Notes: generated by a model from the sequence alone, not told the origin. A DNA stretch of 64,000 nucleotides from Talpa occidentalis (GCF_014898055.3 NW_023604295.1:136182676-136246675), one strand, 5' to 3'; positions 34,901-48,295 are shown, numbered from the stretch's first letter. Made by a program: numbers and translations.

Positions 34901-36400
34901 GGATAATAAATAAATCAAATCTCCTAATTCTTGCAGTATTCTTAGAATGGTTTAATATTCTCCCATTGATAACCAAATTTTTATTTAATAAGAATTATCT
35001 TTACTTATGATTAACTAAACAGTTGAAAGTTTGGTTGCCCTCAATATAGGCCATACAAATAATATTTATGAATTATCCGTGGTCTGTGCTTCCATTTAGT
35101 TCTTGTTTATTTGTGGGTTTTTTTTTTTTTTTGTCCTTCCATTTAGTCCTTGTTTGTTTTTTTGTTTTATTTTTGTTTGTTTTCTTATTAAGTGATTCAC
35201 CACATGTTTATCTTTTAATGATTTATTTAATGAATAAAACAAAAGTGGAGACAAATGCTGATATAGTAAAATGGAAGTAATTACTTTATTGATGACCAGT
35301 TATAGTTTTTAAAAATAATCATTTTAAGTAAGGTGCTAAAGCCTAGGATTAATATGGACCTCTAGCATTGGCTTTCCAAATTATCTACTTACTCATTGCA
35401 CAATTGTTGAACATTAGACATTTCATTTTATAAAATATAGTTAGTGGAATTAGAAATTTTGAGATCATTGTTTTCAACCTGCGAAAAGAAACTAACTGTT
35501 CCTAAAGAAGATCATAAAGCAAATTTAATCTCATGTGCAAACATTGAAATCTTTGCTAAAGTTAACTCCACAAAATTTGCACTTGAGACTAAGAGAATCC
35601 CATCAGGTGCTCTTAATAGTCTCTCTGCAGTGAAGGCAGATACAATGATCTCAAGCAACAGAGAAACAGTCCTTGTTGCTGAGAGAGCTTCTAATATTAA
35701 TTATTACAGAAAAGTTTTCAATATAAATATGTAGGAAGATTCTACATATAACCATCACTCATTTTCAACATTATTGGGTCATAGTCCTATCTATATTCAA
35801 TCCACTCCTCTTCCCATATTATTTTTAGACATATCCCAAGTAGCATATAATTTTCTCTGTAAATATTTCAGTATGTATCACTGAAGAAAAATACTTTAAA
35901 ATTTATCACATTCAAAATATGCTGACACTAATTTTCATGAGTAAGTGTTAAAATGTAATGAGCATCTTGCAGAAAGAACGAAAATAAAATACTAACAATA
36001 GTGAGAATTTCCAATGCAAAAAGTAAATTTGTAGAACTTACTTTTAGGTATTAGTTCATAAAAATTGGGAATGCTGATTGACAACATTTTTATATTAGAA
36101 AGAAGAAAATCTTCAACTTGAAAACATACATACATGTGTATATTAAGTGTACACACACACACAATTTAAGCATGAAATATTTTCTTCTTGTTTGGAATTA
36201 TTTGTGAAGCACTGAGATTTTTTTTCTTGCTATTACCTGTAAAGTGAGTGTATACTCTTACATGAAGATATGGTTAGTGTATCCCTGGTATTGATAGTGT
36301 AAGAATTGAAAGATATCAAATTTAAGCACTGAATTTATTTTCTTTTGATCTTCCCCATTTTAAAGACCTTTTCAAATAGATGCCATTTCTGTTTCAACTT
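34901..36400. other. Unassigned AT-rich DNA
   Basis: A 96-codon frame at 35444-35734 has no recognisable motif. A small CA tract lies at 36150-36163. Confidence 0.5.
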
Positions 36401-36405
36401 CTTCA

Positions 36406-36540
36406 TCAGTCTGCCTGTTCTGCTCCCCGCTCTGTCTCTGGTGAATCCTCTCACCCTCCTGCGATTCTGACCTGTACCCCGGTTCTTATATAAATAAAAT
36501 AAATAAATCTTTAAGAAATAATAAAAAATAAAATAAAATT
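36406..36540 (+). mobile_element. 5'-truncated tRNA-derived SINE
   Basis: Begins abruptly at 'atcagtctgcctgttctgctcc' inside the SINE body and keeps the 3' half and an A-rich tail. The pol III promoter boxes are missing. No clear target-site duplication. Confidence 0.85.
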
Positions 36541-36739
36541 ATTAGGGAGCAGGTTCTATGTCAACACTAGTATCAAAAGTGGTCACAGAGGTAGTATGGT
36601 GATAGCTTCGATATTCATCAAAAGGAATATGGAAATTGAAAGAGGAATATCTCCATACTGGAAAATGTGCTTCATGGTAAAGCATTCTTTCTCAAATTTG
36701 ATAAAGCAGAATGTGTTTTGATATAGAAGGATGAAATTT

Positions 36740-36890
36740 CCTTCATTGACTTATTCCTCTAATGTTGAGTGAATGCTTATAATGTGTGAGGCATTGTAGT
36801 AGTTTCCAGATGCATAATGATGGGGTGACATAGACATGATCCGTTCATTCATGAAACTTCATTCTAGCTATTTCCTTATACAGTTTATTC
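36740..36890 (-). repeat. L2 LINE 3' end relic, minus strand
   Basis: 'gttgagtgaatgcttataatgtgtgaggcattg' and 'attcatgaaacttcattctagc' follow antisense L2. Confidence 0.6.
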
Positions 36891-37185
36891 ATTAATGGTG
36901 ATTCAAACATTTTCCCTTAAACAGCAAAATCCTTTATAAAATCATTTTATACAGAACCCTAATATATAATATACATTATCATAGTAGTTGCTTTTATAGA
37001 TAATATGTCTAAGGCGCACATTTCTATTATCAACATATAAAGACAATCAGAAATACTAATGTGTTTTTTATATAAACTGAAAGCAGGGATTATAGGTGAA
37101 AACTCAGGCTTCTATCAGTCTTAGATATAACATATCTCTGTATGTTATTTTGGTTGCACCCTTTCAGAGAGCTGAGTCTTGATAT

Positions 37186-37480
37186 ACACAATAGTTGCTT
37201 TTTTTGGTAAGATTTATTTATTTATTTTATTTATACAAGCACTTGGTACAGTCAGAAGCACGGGAGGGTGAGAGAATTCACCAGAGCCAGAGCAGGGAAC
37301 AGAACAAGCAGAGTGACGAAGTACACTGCTGAGGGGAGCAGCAAGTGGCAGGAGAGGTCTGCGCACCATGTGGGACCCTCGCTGGTGGCCAGGGATCTAA
37401 CCGGCGCTGCAGAGGCTGTGGGCAGCTTCGCAGCCCAGAGCTCAACCACTGTGCCACCAGGGGAGGCCCACACAATAGTT
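37186..37480 (-). mobile_element. tRNA-derived SINE with perfect TSD
   Basis: SINE at 37197-37469 with 11-bp TSD acacaatagtt (37186-37196 and 37470-37480). Young-type body. Confidence 0.95.
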
Positions 37481-38019
37481 TTAAACATCACTTCTTATTT
37501 TAAAAAATACCAAAAATTTGAAGGAATTTTTAAATTCTCCATACACTTGAAAGTTTGCTAAGAAATAATTTCATTAAAAACCAAAAAATTTTAATTTATG
37601 CTCATAGTATAAAGTAGTAGTTCGGGATTTAACTTTTCAGGTGAAAAGCTTTTTCATTCCTCATCTACATTTTATTACTTCTGCAGCCTGGGGAAAAAAC
37701 CCTCAGTTGGTCTGGGATTGGTTTTAAAAATGCAGGTAATAAGACCAGCATTACTGAAATTATTTAAATAAATAATATATAAGATACATACTACTCATAC
37801 CATACTACTTAGTGTTGAATATAAGATACTTGGACTCTAATCCTATTTAATAAAGTAAAAGCCATGGTGTAGGGAAGCATCTCTAGTCTACTGACTGGAA
37901 GTCATTGTAACTCAATTTACCAAATCTTGTTTGGCAATTATGCATTAACCTGCACAACACCTGCAAAATGGCAGTGTGTTACTGTGATGAAGACTGTTTC
38001 ATGCTTGAAGGACTAACTC

Positions 38020-38500
38020 AAAGAAACATTGGAGGTGAGAGGCATTCCAGGCAAGCGGGTGGTGTGAAGCTATCCCTTGAGTCAAGAAATTGCCCAGAAC
38101 ACTGTAGTTTTCACTGTGACTGAGATGAAGAATTATGGGGGCTGAATGAATCACACACATGCACACGCACACGCACACACACACAAGATGCAATGGAAAT
38201 AAGCAGCTTTATAAATCAGGTGAATGATTTGGAATTTTTATCAGATGGGACATTAGAAGCCACTGAGGTTTCATAGACAGTTGATGATTTGGCACTAGCA
38301 TAACAGTTTGCTTTGAAAGTGCAAAAAAAAAAATTAGAAGCATGATGGTCAATTAGAAGTCTGCAGCGGTAGTTAAGGACAGAAATGAAAATATTCTGGA
38401 CTAGATATTATTGGGGGGGGAGAAAAAGAGCAGATTCTAGTAATGATTTGGAGGTAGAATTGACAGTGTTTGCAATACATGATGGGTAGAGGAATCAGAT
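38020..38500 (-). repeat. L2 LINE internal relic, minus strand
   Basis: 'aggcattccaggcaagcggg', 'cattagaagccactgaggtttcatagac' and 'atgatttggaggtagaattgacag' match antisense L2 further from its 3' end. A CA tract (38152-38185) interrupts it. Confidence 0.5.
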
Positions 38501-38586
38501 CCTTAAGGGTTTTCATCTAAGATCCTAAATAAATAATTATGCCATTTTTATGAGATTAATTATTTATGAAACTAGTTTGAAGATTT

Positions 38587-38634
38587 TTTTTCATTTTGTG
38601 TATATATATATATGTATATACACAAAATGAAAAA
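38587..38634. repeat. 20-bp perfect hairpin with 8-base loop
   Basis: Arms 38587-38606 and 38615-38634 are exact reverse complements (tttttcattttgtgtatata), loop about tatatatg. Confidence 0.9.
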
Positions 38635-38639
38635 TATAT

Positions 38640-41460
38640 ATATAGCTTAGGAATCAACACATTAGAAAAATATCTCTTATTAGTAGCTATGCAAGCAGTC
38701 TCCAATAAGGAACTGGTGATCAGAAAGAAAAATTATACTGAACAATGCAATTTAATTTTAGTTAATGTAGGAGTGTTTATTAAAGCTTTGAGTATGAATG
38801 AGATCATGCTGAAAGAATATGTAGAGCAAAGTGATGACCTTGCAGAGCTCTGAGGCAAACTAACATTGAAGGGGTGTTAGAATGCAGAAGATGCAGCAAA
38901 GAAAGCTGGCAAGGAATGGCAATGGGGAAAAGAGAAAAATTAAGAGCATTGAGAATTTACAGAAGTCAAGAGAAAACTGTTTTCTGAATAGTCAGCTACT
39001 GGTAAGTTACTTCTAGGGCATGAAATCCATGGACCTGAAATGTGTCCACTGGATTTAATGACTTGTATGTGATTTCAGCAAAGAGGTAAAAGCAGAAGTC
39101 ATATTGTGATGGGTTGAATTTTAAGTGGAGAGTGAGGAAAAGAAATACATAGTGTCTTTGTGATGTTGTGGGTCCCAAAAGGAAATGTGTAGAAGTAGCT
39201 AGAGGAAAATCTAGGAACAAGGGAGGTTTTGATTACTTGTTTTGCAGATTATAGTGACTTGAGATATTTGAAATGCTGTTGGCAAAAATCTCACAGAAAA
39301 GACAGAGTCAAGATAAAGAGGAGAGGGAGGAAGAAGGAATATAACAAGCTCCCAGATGAAGCAAGAGGAAATGTGGCTGAGAGCATGATGGGGAATAGAG
39401 TGGTTTTAAGTAGAAGGAGGAATCCTGGATACAGATAAACTAATAAGCTAGAGTACAGATTTGAAAAGTTTATTGTGAGAGAATGCTGGAGCTCCTTGTA
39501 AAGCAAGAGAGAAGGTCATCTGTTTTGAAGAGGGGTACACAGAAAAATAACTGCGTAATTGGATTTGATGTTAAAAAAGAATGTCCTACATTGAAATTGT
39601 AGTAGTTGCCTGTGGCAGTTTGCTAAAGAGAGTTGCCTTGAAAATATGGTAACATTGCACAAACTCATGTGCTATTTGTCTGCAAAGTTTCAAGTTTGGT
39701 ATATACTATTAGAACATTTGAAATGGGGCTTTTTTTCATCATTTATCATTTAATTGTTTAAGAAAACTTGTTTTACAGAGATGTAGATTACTGGCATTTA
39801 CTCTAAAATCTTGTCTCTCTAAACATAATTTTCGTATTTGTTTTGCCTCCCTATCTGTGTATGATCCATTCTACTTCAATGTTTTTCTCCTATTTTCAAA
39901 CAACTTGATTTTATACACAAACTTTTAAGAACTATGTTCAACTTTCAGGCATTTACCTAACTTCATATTGTGATTTAAATTTCGTATTTATTAGTAAAAG
40001 ATCATGAATATCAGAACTTTTTATATTATATTTAAGACAATAGCAAATATACTCATAGCTAATGATTATTTGATTCTCTTTCTTTAGCTTAAAGAGTCCG
40101 GTAAATTTCCAAAATTATCAAGATTTCTTAATAAAAGCTGTAGGTAACTTGGATATTTTAGTAACAAGTATTCTTTTTTTTTTTTTTTTTTTGTTTCCTA
40201 CTAACTCAAATGCAAACAATACTTTGAGAGCCTCAGTGGGTTACTACCGGAAAGAACATCTTAAAAAGATATTACCTTGGAAGCTTGGCTAAGGAAAATG
40301 GCTAAGAGATATTAGTTTTGTGTCAGATAAAGATTGTGTCTCCAAAGAGAAAAAGTACTTTTACTAGGAAGGATGATTACATTGTACCACTGAGCTTTCC
40401 TCTGTAAAGGTTACAGATTCCTTTCCTGAACTGATAGCTCTGGAAGACCAATATTTTTAGCACTTACTTGGTACCAACCTTAAGTGAGAAAAATGTGGTA
40501 GATGTGATATATGGCTGGGTATTATTCACAACCTTAGCCAACCTTTGAGAAAACTTTCTAAAATAGGTCCATGACCCTTCTCAAAGGGGACTTATCAGCA
40601 AGTTTAGCTGAATGACCGTGGGTTTTGTAGTACATCTTGGTAAGTAATACCCCCTTGTTTTGGGAGATTCATGAACGTACTGCCAGAAACACAATAGTTA
40701 GATTCATCTTAGGATCTGTGTTAAGTGCCTTAATAGCTTGTTAGTCAAGGAACCCTCAGTTAAAATGCAGTCTCTGGGATATTGCTTTTTTCCTTATGCA
40801 AAGCCCTGTTCCCTCGCATCCTCCCCAACCATCTTGACTCCTTTTGACAAATACTTCTTCTCTTTTAAAAGATTTAGTTTACTGTCTGGATCACCTCAAA
40901 ATTTCTCCTCTCCTCCAAATTTCCTTGAAATTAGAATTTAGGAGACACTCTGTAATTTTTTAACTGATACACCTTGTATATATTCTTCACTGAGGTCTTT
41001 AACAGGGAAAATATTTCAATTTTACCCTGCAGAACCACATACCATATTTTATAGAGATATGCAATAATATTTGTGCAAAAGAATTAGTGCGTGAAAATGA
41101 GATTTATCAATCACGCTTTTATACCAGCATTATACTCTTGAAATATGTTTTTCCAAAAAGATATTTTCAGCTTGATTTCACTACATAGGAATGAAAGGAG
41201 AATTAAATAAAGGAAACAATACACAGGATTGTGATGAATAAGGTCAGGCTACAAACCCAAGTTTGATTATGTCTTCCATATTCTAAATGACATTTTCTTT
41301 GAACAATACGATATAGAGTTAATTAACCAACTGTTTTCTCCTGTGTTCTCTCCTTACACCCTTACCCATGCCATTCAGGTAGGGACCTAGTAGCTGGCAA
41401 GTGAATACCAAATGCAGACAGGGAAGTCAGACAGCCCCCACCCAAGGTACATCACTGTTA
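38640..41460. other. Unassigned AT-rich DNA
   Basis: A 19-T run lies at 40174-40192. No repeat family or gene recognised. Confidence 0.5.
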
Positions 41461-41479
41461 AACTGCCAAACGCTTAATA

Positions 41480-42010
41480 CCAAGGAAAGTCTTGAAAACA
41501 GCAAGTGAGAAAGACGATGTAACACCATTTCAAGTTACTTGTTTGAAACCACAAAGGACCAAAAGAAGTAACACATTTTTTGAGTAATTAAAGAAAATAG
41601 CTGTCAAACTGAAAATTCTGTATCTAATGACCATTTACTATAACATCAAACACAATAAAATACTTAGGAATAGATTTAGCCAATAGATGAGCAATCTATA
41701 CCAAGAAAACTCTCAGATGTTGATGGAAGAAATTAAACATGAATATGTGGAAAAATACCCTTTGTTCTTTGATTATAAGAATTAATGTTGTTAAAACATA
41801 CAACCCAAAGCAACTATAGATTCAATGCAATCCCTTTCCACTTCTAGTGTCATTTTTCTCAGAAATAGATGAAGCAACCCTAAAATCCACATGGAATCCC
41901 AAAAGCCAAAGCTTTTCTTGAGCAAGAAAAGCAAATCTGGAACCACAAAGTATTGAGACAATCTTAGTATATAGACCTTGTAGTAATAGTCTACATAAAT
42001 AAATATAATA
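41480..42010 (+). repeat. Old L1 ORF2 fragment, plus strand
   Basis: 'aatacttaggaatagatttagccaa', 'gatggaagaaattaaac', 'caacccaaagcaactatagattcaatgcaatccctt' and 'cctaaaatccacatggaatccc' are L1 ORF2 landmarks in order. Frames are broken. The first 150 bp is less certain. Confidence 0.85.
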
Positions 42011-42060
42011 CTGCTGTTGCTAACAATATTTTGGTTTGCCTTATTTTTTAAATCAACCGT

Positions 42061-42378
42061 TACTTCAAAACCATTCATTCATTCATTTTTGTTTGTTTTT
42101 TAAGATTTATTTTTTATGCATACAAGAGCTGGGGTACAAGCCATAGGTTTGGGGGGGTGAGAGGAATCACCAGAGACAGAGTGAGGAGCAGAACAGGCGG
42201 ATTGACTGAAGTACACTGCTGAGGGGAGTAGTGGGCGAGACAGGAGAGGTCTGTTGAGCCATGTGGGTTAGCTCCCTGGCCGGGAGTTGAACTCATGCTG
42301 CAGTAGCTGCAGATTGCTTCATAGTGCTGATGCATAACCCCTTGCACCACCAGGGAGGTCCCTATTTCAAAACATTTA
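42061..42378 (-). mobile_element. tRNA-derived SINE, older type
   Basis: SINE at about 42077-42362. Flanks tacttcaaaaccatt and tatttcaaaacattt look like a diverged target-site duplication. It lies just downstream of the L1 piece. Confidence 0.85.
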
Positions 42379-42659
42379 TAAAACAGCTAGAGTTGACTGT
42401 ACATGGGAAGGCTATCTGACCATATTACATTAATGTAATGGTTTATCTGGACACAGATATATTTGTAGTTTTGAAAGAAACATCAGTCATTACAGAATAA
42501 ACATCTTGAAACTTCGTCTATAATATAGAAATGACTTAATTTTAAACTGATAAGCTGTAAACATAGTAGTAATTCTGCTTGTTAAAATCTGTTTATTTTA
42601 TGGGAATTATATATAAATACATATTTGTCAACTGCATCCATCTCCTTTCCAGTTACTTA

Positions 42660-42702
42660 TAATATTCACTTAAACAATTTTAATATTCACTTTAAACAAT
42701 TT
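42660..42702 (+). repeat. Tandem duplication, 21/22-bp unit
   Basis: taatattcacttaaacaattt is followed directly by the same unit with one extra t. Confidence 0.9.
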
Positions 42703-43113
42703 GCATCATAAACTGTAACTTTATTTAAAGCTCTTGTAACATGGGCTACTGTGTTATTACAGTCAGATAGTCCAAATATTCTCACAACTACAACTTGACT
42801 GTCATTAGACCTGTTTCATTCAGAGGTGCCTTTCAAAAACTCAGTATTATTTTATGGATTTCTTGTAGATTCAGGAGCAACTGGGATATGAATCAGACAG
42901 GTTATTTACGCCAGCGCTTTGGCAATTTTCTTGAGCTGTCTCTTTACTATTTGAATTATGTCCAGGTTTGGTCTACTAAAACACTAAATTGTAAGTAAAT
43001 GGACATTAATTAAAATAATTCTTTTTCAAATCACAATTTTAAAATCATACATGAGGACACTTGAGTTCATCTAGTTGGATCCACTTTAAGGATGAAGCAG
43101 ATGGGAAGTATCT

Positions 43114-43204
43114 GCTTTAATATTCCAAGACAAACTCTCCATCCTGAATGTGGATGAAGCTTTAATATTCCAAGACAAACTCTCCATCCTTTAATGTGGA
43201 TGAA
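43114..43204 (+). repeat. Tandem duplication, 45/46-bp unit
   Basis: Units at 43114-43158 and 43159-43204 begin gctttaatattccaagacaa and differ only by g versus tt, so the duplication is recent. Confidence 0.95.
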
Positions 43205-43389
43205 GCTATATATATTTATATATATTAAAGAATGGGAAGTCTTGAGTTTTTAAACTCTGTGACTTTCCAGAGATCAAGAGAGTTTAATGAGGAAAAACTA
43301 CCTTTAATAAAGACATAAACAACTGTGGAGCCCTTTTACTGTATTTCAGGAAAGCTCCACATTTGGGGGTTGATTACACCTTAGCATCA

Positions 43390-43490
43390 TATGTTACAGA
43401 CTGAAACTCAGACAGAGGTTAAGCCACTTGCCCTGGACCACAGCAGGAGTCTTCAGGAGCAGTATGTCTTTGGACTCTATTAGTCCAAAC
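43390..43490 (-). repeat. MIR relic, minus strand
   Basis: 'actgaaactcagacagaggttaagccacttgccctggaccacagcaggagt' is the MIR core in antisense. Confidence 0.75.
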
Positions 43491-44271
43491 CCAATATTAA
43501 TCTTCTTAGAGGAATGGATTTAATGGAGAAAGCTTAATAAATATTCATGAAATAATAGGAAACTTAATATTACAGAGATTCTCGATAACCTTTAACTGCT
43601 CAAAATCACCACCTACACAATGAAACCCAAGAAAGGTTACCTAGATCCAAAAGATGACAGTCTCTGCAATTTAAAATTGAAGAAGCAAAAAGTGTGTTGA
43701 ATCACATGGTTGTGTGACTTTAGAGTAACTTGAGTGGGGAATGTTAGTCAAAAGCTGATAAAATTGTCCCAAGAATGGCTGTTTATTAAAGTTGTTATTT
43801 ACTTACCAGACAAACCAAAGGGAAAAATTAATTGGTCATTAGTTTTAAAGTAAAATCTATGAAAGCGAAATATCTTATTAAATATTTAACAAGAACATGG
43901 TCCACATACTGCTTAATTTATATACTATTGCAAGCTAATCCACTTAGGTCATCATAACACTTTAAAAATTATTTACCTAAATTCAGCTCATCCTGACTTC
44001 GGTTCCTGTTTTCCTCAAGCAATTGTTTTTACCATAAAAGTGTTTTTTTCTCAAATAATTTTCTCAAATAATTTACCAATAAAATTAACAATATAGGACT
44101 ATGAGTTCTTAGAAATTGATAAAAGATAACACCATCCAAGCCTGCTATGAAACACAACATTCAGTAGAGTAAATGAAAAGATTATAGATACCTTTGCAAC
44201 CAACCTCATGGCATTTGAGACAAATTAAATAGCAGAACACAATGGTGGTGATAAACCCCAAAGGGTTTATT

Positions 44272-44542
44272 TTATATTTATTTTTTAAAGATTTACTTAT
44301 ACATACAAGAACTGGGGTACAGGTCAGAGGTGCACAGGAGCTGAGAGGATTCAGCAGAGAGTGGGGAGCAGAACAGGCAGACTGACTGAAATACACTGCT
44401 GAGGGGAGCAGCGGGCGAGACAGGAGATGTCTGCTGCGCCATGTGGGTCAGCTCCCTGGCTGGCAGCCAAGGGATCAGTGCTGCAGAGGCTTTGGATTGC
44501 TTCTTAGTGGTGTGCTTAACCCCTTGTACCACTAGGGAGGCC
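44272..44542 (-). mobile_element. tRNA-derived SINE, left half of a head-to-head pair
   Basis: Tail on the left (ttttttaaagatttacttatacatacaag) and head ending gggaggccc at about 44542. The B-box area is damaged (agccaagggatcag). Confidence 0.85.
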
Positions 44543-44775
44543 CCAGTGTGCCTCAAGCTATCTTCAGCCACTGTGACATGAATTTGATTCCTGGCCAGGG
44601 AGGTGACCCACATGGCGCAGCAGACCTCTCCTGTCTTGCCCACTGCTCCCCTCAGCAGTGTATTTTGGTCATTCTGCTTATTCTCCCCACTCTGTCTCTA
44701 GTGAATCCTCTTACCTCCCGCAGCCTCTGGCCTGTATCCCAGTTCTTAGATGCATAAATAAATAAATCTTTTTTT
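44543..44775 (+). mobile_element. tRNA-derived SINE, right half of a head-to-head pair
   Basis: Begins right after the previous SINE head with cagtgtgcctcaagc, a degraded tRNA-like part (gaatttgattcctggcc), then an intact body and AAATAAATAAATCTTTTTTTTC. The tail ends in a T-run rather than an A-run. The SINE bodies of the pair are inverted. Confidence 0.85.
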
Positions 44776-44799
44776 TCAAATGTGAAATTAGTAGTGACT

Positions 44800-46019
44800 T
44801 AAAAGACGTGATGCACTGTTGTGGAATATACCAATTCCATTCTCAGAATTCAACAGGGTTACACACAGGTACAATTTACTTATATTATTAACAAGGACAA
44901 AACGATATCCTGAGTAGTAAACACCAGCTTTAAGAGACAGACATAATTAACAGCTAAAGGCGATAAACATTGCATCAAAATGGGCAAGTAATGCCCAAGG
45001 AAAATTCTGTTGTAAAGGGGAAACAAGTTTGAGAGACTTTGGCAAAGTGAGTGTAGACGTTATTCAGAAATACTGATATTTCCAGAGATTACAGTTTTGA
45101 TACAGAAATGCCTGGTTTGTTGCTTCTGAGTTTTATAAGCAGCAGTCCTTCTTAGCCTTGTAATTGTTCCACAGTGAAAATTCTCTTGAAGGTAAAATCA
45201 TTTTCCTCTGATAATGAAATTACTCCCCAAACAGGCCATGGAATCTTTAAAATTCTCTGCTGCCCAGTCAGCCTTGCTTTCCTTTATTGTCTTTCTCTAA
45301 TCTTGAATTTAAGTCCTCATCCATACTGTATTTTTTCCAAATACTTTGAATCACAAGGAAAAAACTGCAGGTCTGGTCTTTAAAAGCTTGAACACTGAGA
45401 ACAAGAGTGGGTGATATTTAGTATCTGTGAGGCAAGGCAGATTTGGGTACATGCTCAGATTGAGGAGCAAATATTTGGGCAAGGTTATTGGATAAACTGA
45501 TGCATGTATTTGGAAATAACAGAAAATTGTAACTTGGATATATACCTTTATGCAGGAACCTAAAACATATCCTGGCTAGAACCCCAGATATGTAATGGGG
45601 GGGAGGGGCTAGGAGGTAGGATACTTAGAGTAGGGAAAAAAAAAAAAAGGATGATGATATTCGGGTTCTTGCTGTCTGCTTGAAATGTTGGTCATCTGGC
45701 CCAGCCCAAGGATCAAGTCCAATTGAAAGAGGATAATAGGTCACCTTTTTTTGTCATATTTTCTTCAGCCTTATTTTAATATGGCTCCAGGGATGTCAAC
45801 TTTCTCACAGTGGAGGGACTTGGTAACAAAATGAAAGCTAAGCAGGGAGACATAAGTTCAGAGCTATGCTGTAAAATTGCTTTATTAGCAAGTGTTTAGA
45901 TTCTAGACCCAAAATACACTAATGTTCCTCTGTTATCTCCACCCCTATCACCAAGCCAAGCCTCTCTCTCTCCTGATAATGCCAAGAGATTCCTGGTTAA
46001 CCTTTGCTTCCCTTTTTGT
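44800..46019. other. Unassigned DNA
   Basis: No gene or repeat recognised; an A-run lies at about 45637-45649. Confidence 0.5.
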
Positions 46020-46590
46020 CTTTCTGTAATCAGCGCTCCACGAAACATCCAGAATCATCCTTAATAAGTAAATCGATCTGTGTCTCTGCTTAAAACTATC
46101 CAATAACTCCCCTTTGTACTTGATCCCAAGCTCTCATCCTGGCCCCTAAGTCACTGCATTTTCCAGGCCCTCTGTGGCTCTAACTTTGTCTTCCTCTCCT
46201 CTCCTCCTCACATTATGCAGGAGCCTTCTGGTTCCTCACACACCAAGAGTATTCGTTCTCCAGGCTCTCTGCACCAGCTACCTCCTGTTTTGGGAACACA
46301 CTCCCTGCAGAGCATGACTACCCTCTCATCTCCTGATCTCAGTTCAGTATCATACCCCGACAGAAGCTGTCTCTACTCACTGGTCTAAAGTCATCATTAA
46401 GTCATTTTGCATCACCAATTTTTACTTTCTGCATGACTATTGAATATTTTTAGTTTATTGGATAAATGATCAGAAGTTTGATAAAATGCAAGCAACACAA
46501 AAGCAAGGTCACTGTTTTCTTCCTGTTTCTCAAGCATCAGAAAGTGCTCAGTATATTATAGATGCTCAATATATGTTTGCTGAATAAATT
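46020..46590 (+). repeat. L2 LINE, plus strand, near-complete 3' region
   Basis: 'ctgcttaaaactatccaataactcccc', 'attttccaggccctctgtggctc', 'gctctctgcaccagctacctcc', 'agaagctgtctctactcactgg', then the 3' terminus 'gctcagtatattatagatgctcaatatatgtttgctgaataa'. The longest well-ordered L2 in the window. Confidence 0.85.
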
Positions 46591-46599
46591 AACAAATGA

Positions 46600-48290
46600 A
46601 TTATTTTAAGAGTTTTCTAAAAATATATTTAGAAACAGAAGCAATTAGAAATTACTGATAGAGTCCTAGAAGAAGTAATGAAACGTCAACTAGAATTAGA
46701 GTAGCGATATGGAGGAAAGGATAAATGTAGGATGTTTATAAGAGCATCAGTGCATAAAAAAAAAAAATTTCTGTGTGGATTTGAAAACTGCTTTATTTAG
46801 ATGTGTGTTCAGAACATTGCAGAATCCACATCATACTGGAGAATCTGGGAAAAGGAAGGAGCAGTATTTAGGTTCAATAATTAATTAATTGACCATGGCT
46901 GGCCTCAAAAACTGTTTGCAGCTGATAGGGGAATAATCAGGACTGACACTTAACCAATAATTTCCACTGTGACTCAGGCTGGTGTCCTTACCTGGATCCT
47001 TTATAAATCACCCGTGATTGTAAGCATGATTTCTACTGGTGGACAATTGTTCAGGAAAAACTAAAATGAAAAACAACATGTGCAGGAAAATCTTTTGTGG
47101 AGAAATGTGGGCATGAATTAACCAATATACCATAGCATTCCTTGTTCAAGATTGTGTGAATAGGCGAGATGGCTTTTTAATAGTAATAAGATGCACAGGT
47201 ATGAAGTTGATGTCTGTGTTGTTTTTATAGTCAGGTCCAACTTAGTTGACAAGCTTTTAATCACAAGCTTTTATTTCTACGGATGGAGGAAAGTTTATCC
47301 TGCCCATTCAAAATAACTCAGTTACTTGTGATTTTTTAAATTGTCCATTTAGGATTCAATCAAGTAAAGTTCTCCTAATTTCTCAAGGGTGGTACATTCT
47401 TATCTACCTGGCATGGAGGAAGGGTTTCTGGTCTTCATCCATCTACCATACTTACTTGGGTGGCCGAGTTGTGTTCCCCAGCCCTGGCCTGCTGCATTAT
47501 GTCAGAGGACAACCTGTAGTATTAAGGTCCATTCAGTCTGGGTTCTCCCAAAATCTAGACTTCTTTTTGGTTACTTATGGTGTTTTATATCTGGTTGTCC
47601 AGAAATTCACTCTGAGACTGATATCCATTTAGTTTATTGGGGGAAGGGAGTCCTTACCACCAACACCCTTCTGGTAGTGAAGGAAGTAGGTTTGAACAGA
47701 GGGTAGTGATAACAGAGGCCTTGGGGAGGTCCAAAGCTGCCCTCACAGAGAACCCCCTTTGAGGCAACAGAAACAAACCTTAAAAGCAGCTCCTTCCTTT
47801 GGTTGGTCACTGAAATCAAGTTAATCCCAGGGCAATTCTAGAGATACTCAGCGAGAATAACAACCACCAGTCAGCAGTAATCGGAGCTGCTGGAAAGGAG
47901 TAGCTCATTTCTGAAGGAAAATCTAAGGTGATATAGCAAAGTATCCACTGCAGTAGGTTTCAGTATATCAGAGCTGTGCCCTTACATGCTGTCCTCACCT
48001 GTGACTAAGGAGCTCTTGGCTCTCAATTTATAATTCTACATGGATAGAGCTATAGATACACATGTAGGTAGATACCTACAAACACATACACATACATGTT
48101 AATACATGATATATTCACTTATATATATTCATTTTTTCAAATATTCATTTGTTAAGTTTGTCTCCTAAGATTGAAATTGCAAATGGACAAGTATAATGTT
48201 TGCTTTGATCACTTCTATGTATCTAAACATCTTGGGGGACTTCCTAGTTTTTTTTCAGTAGATTTTCTATTCCTTGTTCTTATATAAAAG
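46600..48290. other. Unassigned DNA with a GC-richer island at 47.38-48.01 kb
   Basis: The island contains a 105-codon frame (47389-47706) with no recognised domain. It has the feel of an old LTR-type repeat, but I cannot name it. CA/TA-rich DNA follows at 48.05-48.13 kb. Confidence 0.4.
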
Positions 48291-48295
48291 ATAAA

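Noticed and set aside
38152..38185. CA tract as Z-DNA regulatory element
   Set aside because: Short, interrupted and common in mammals; nothing nearby supports a role.
44293..44643. 116-codon frame
   Set aside because: It crosses the head-to-head SINE pair and consists of SINE sequence on both sides.
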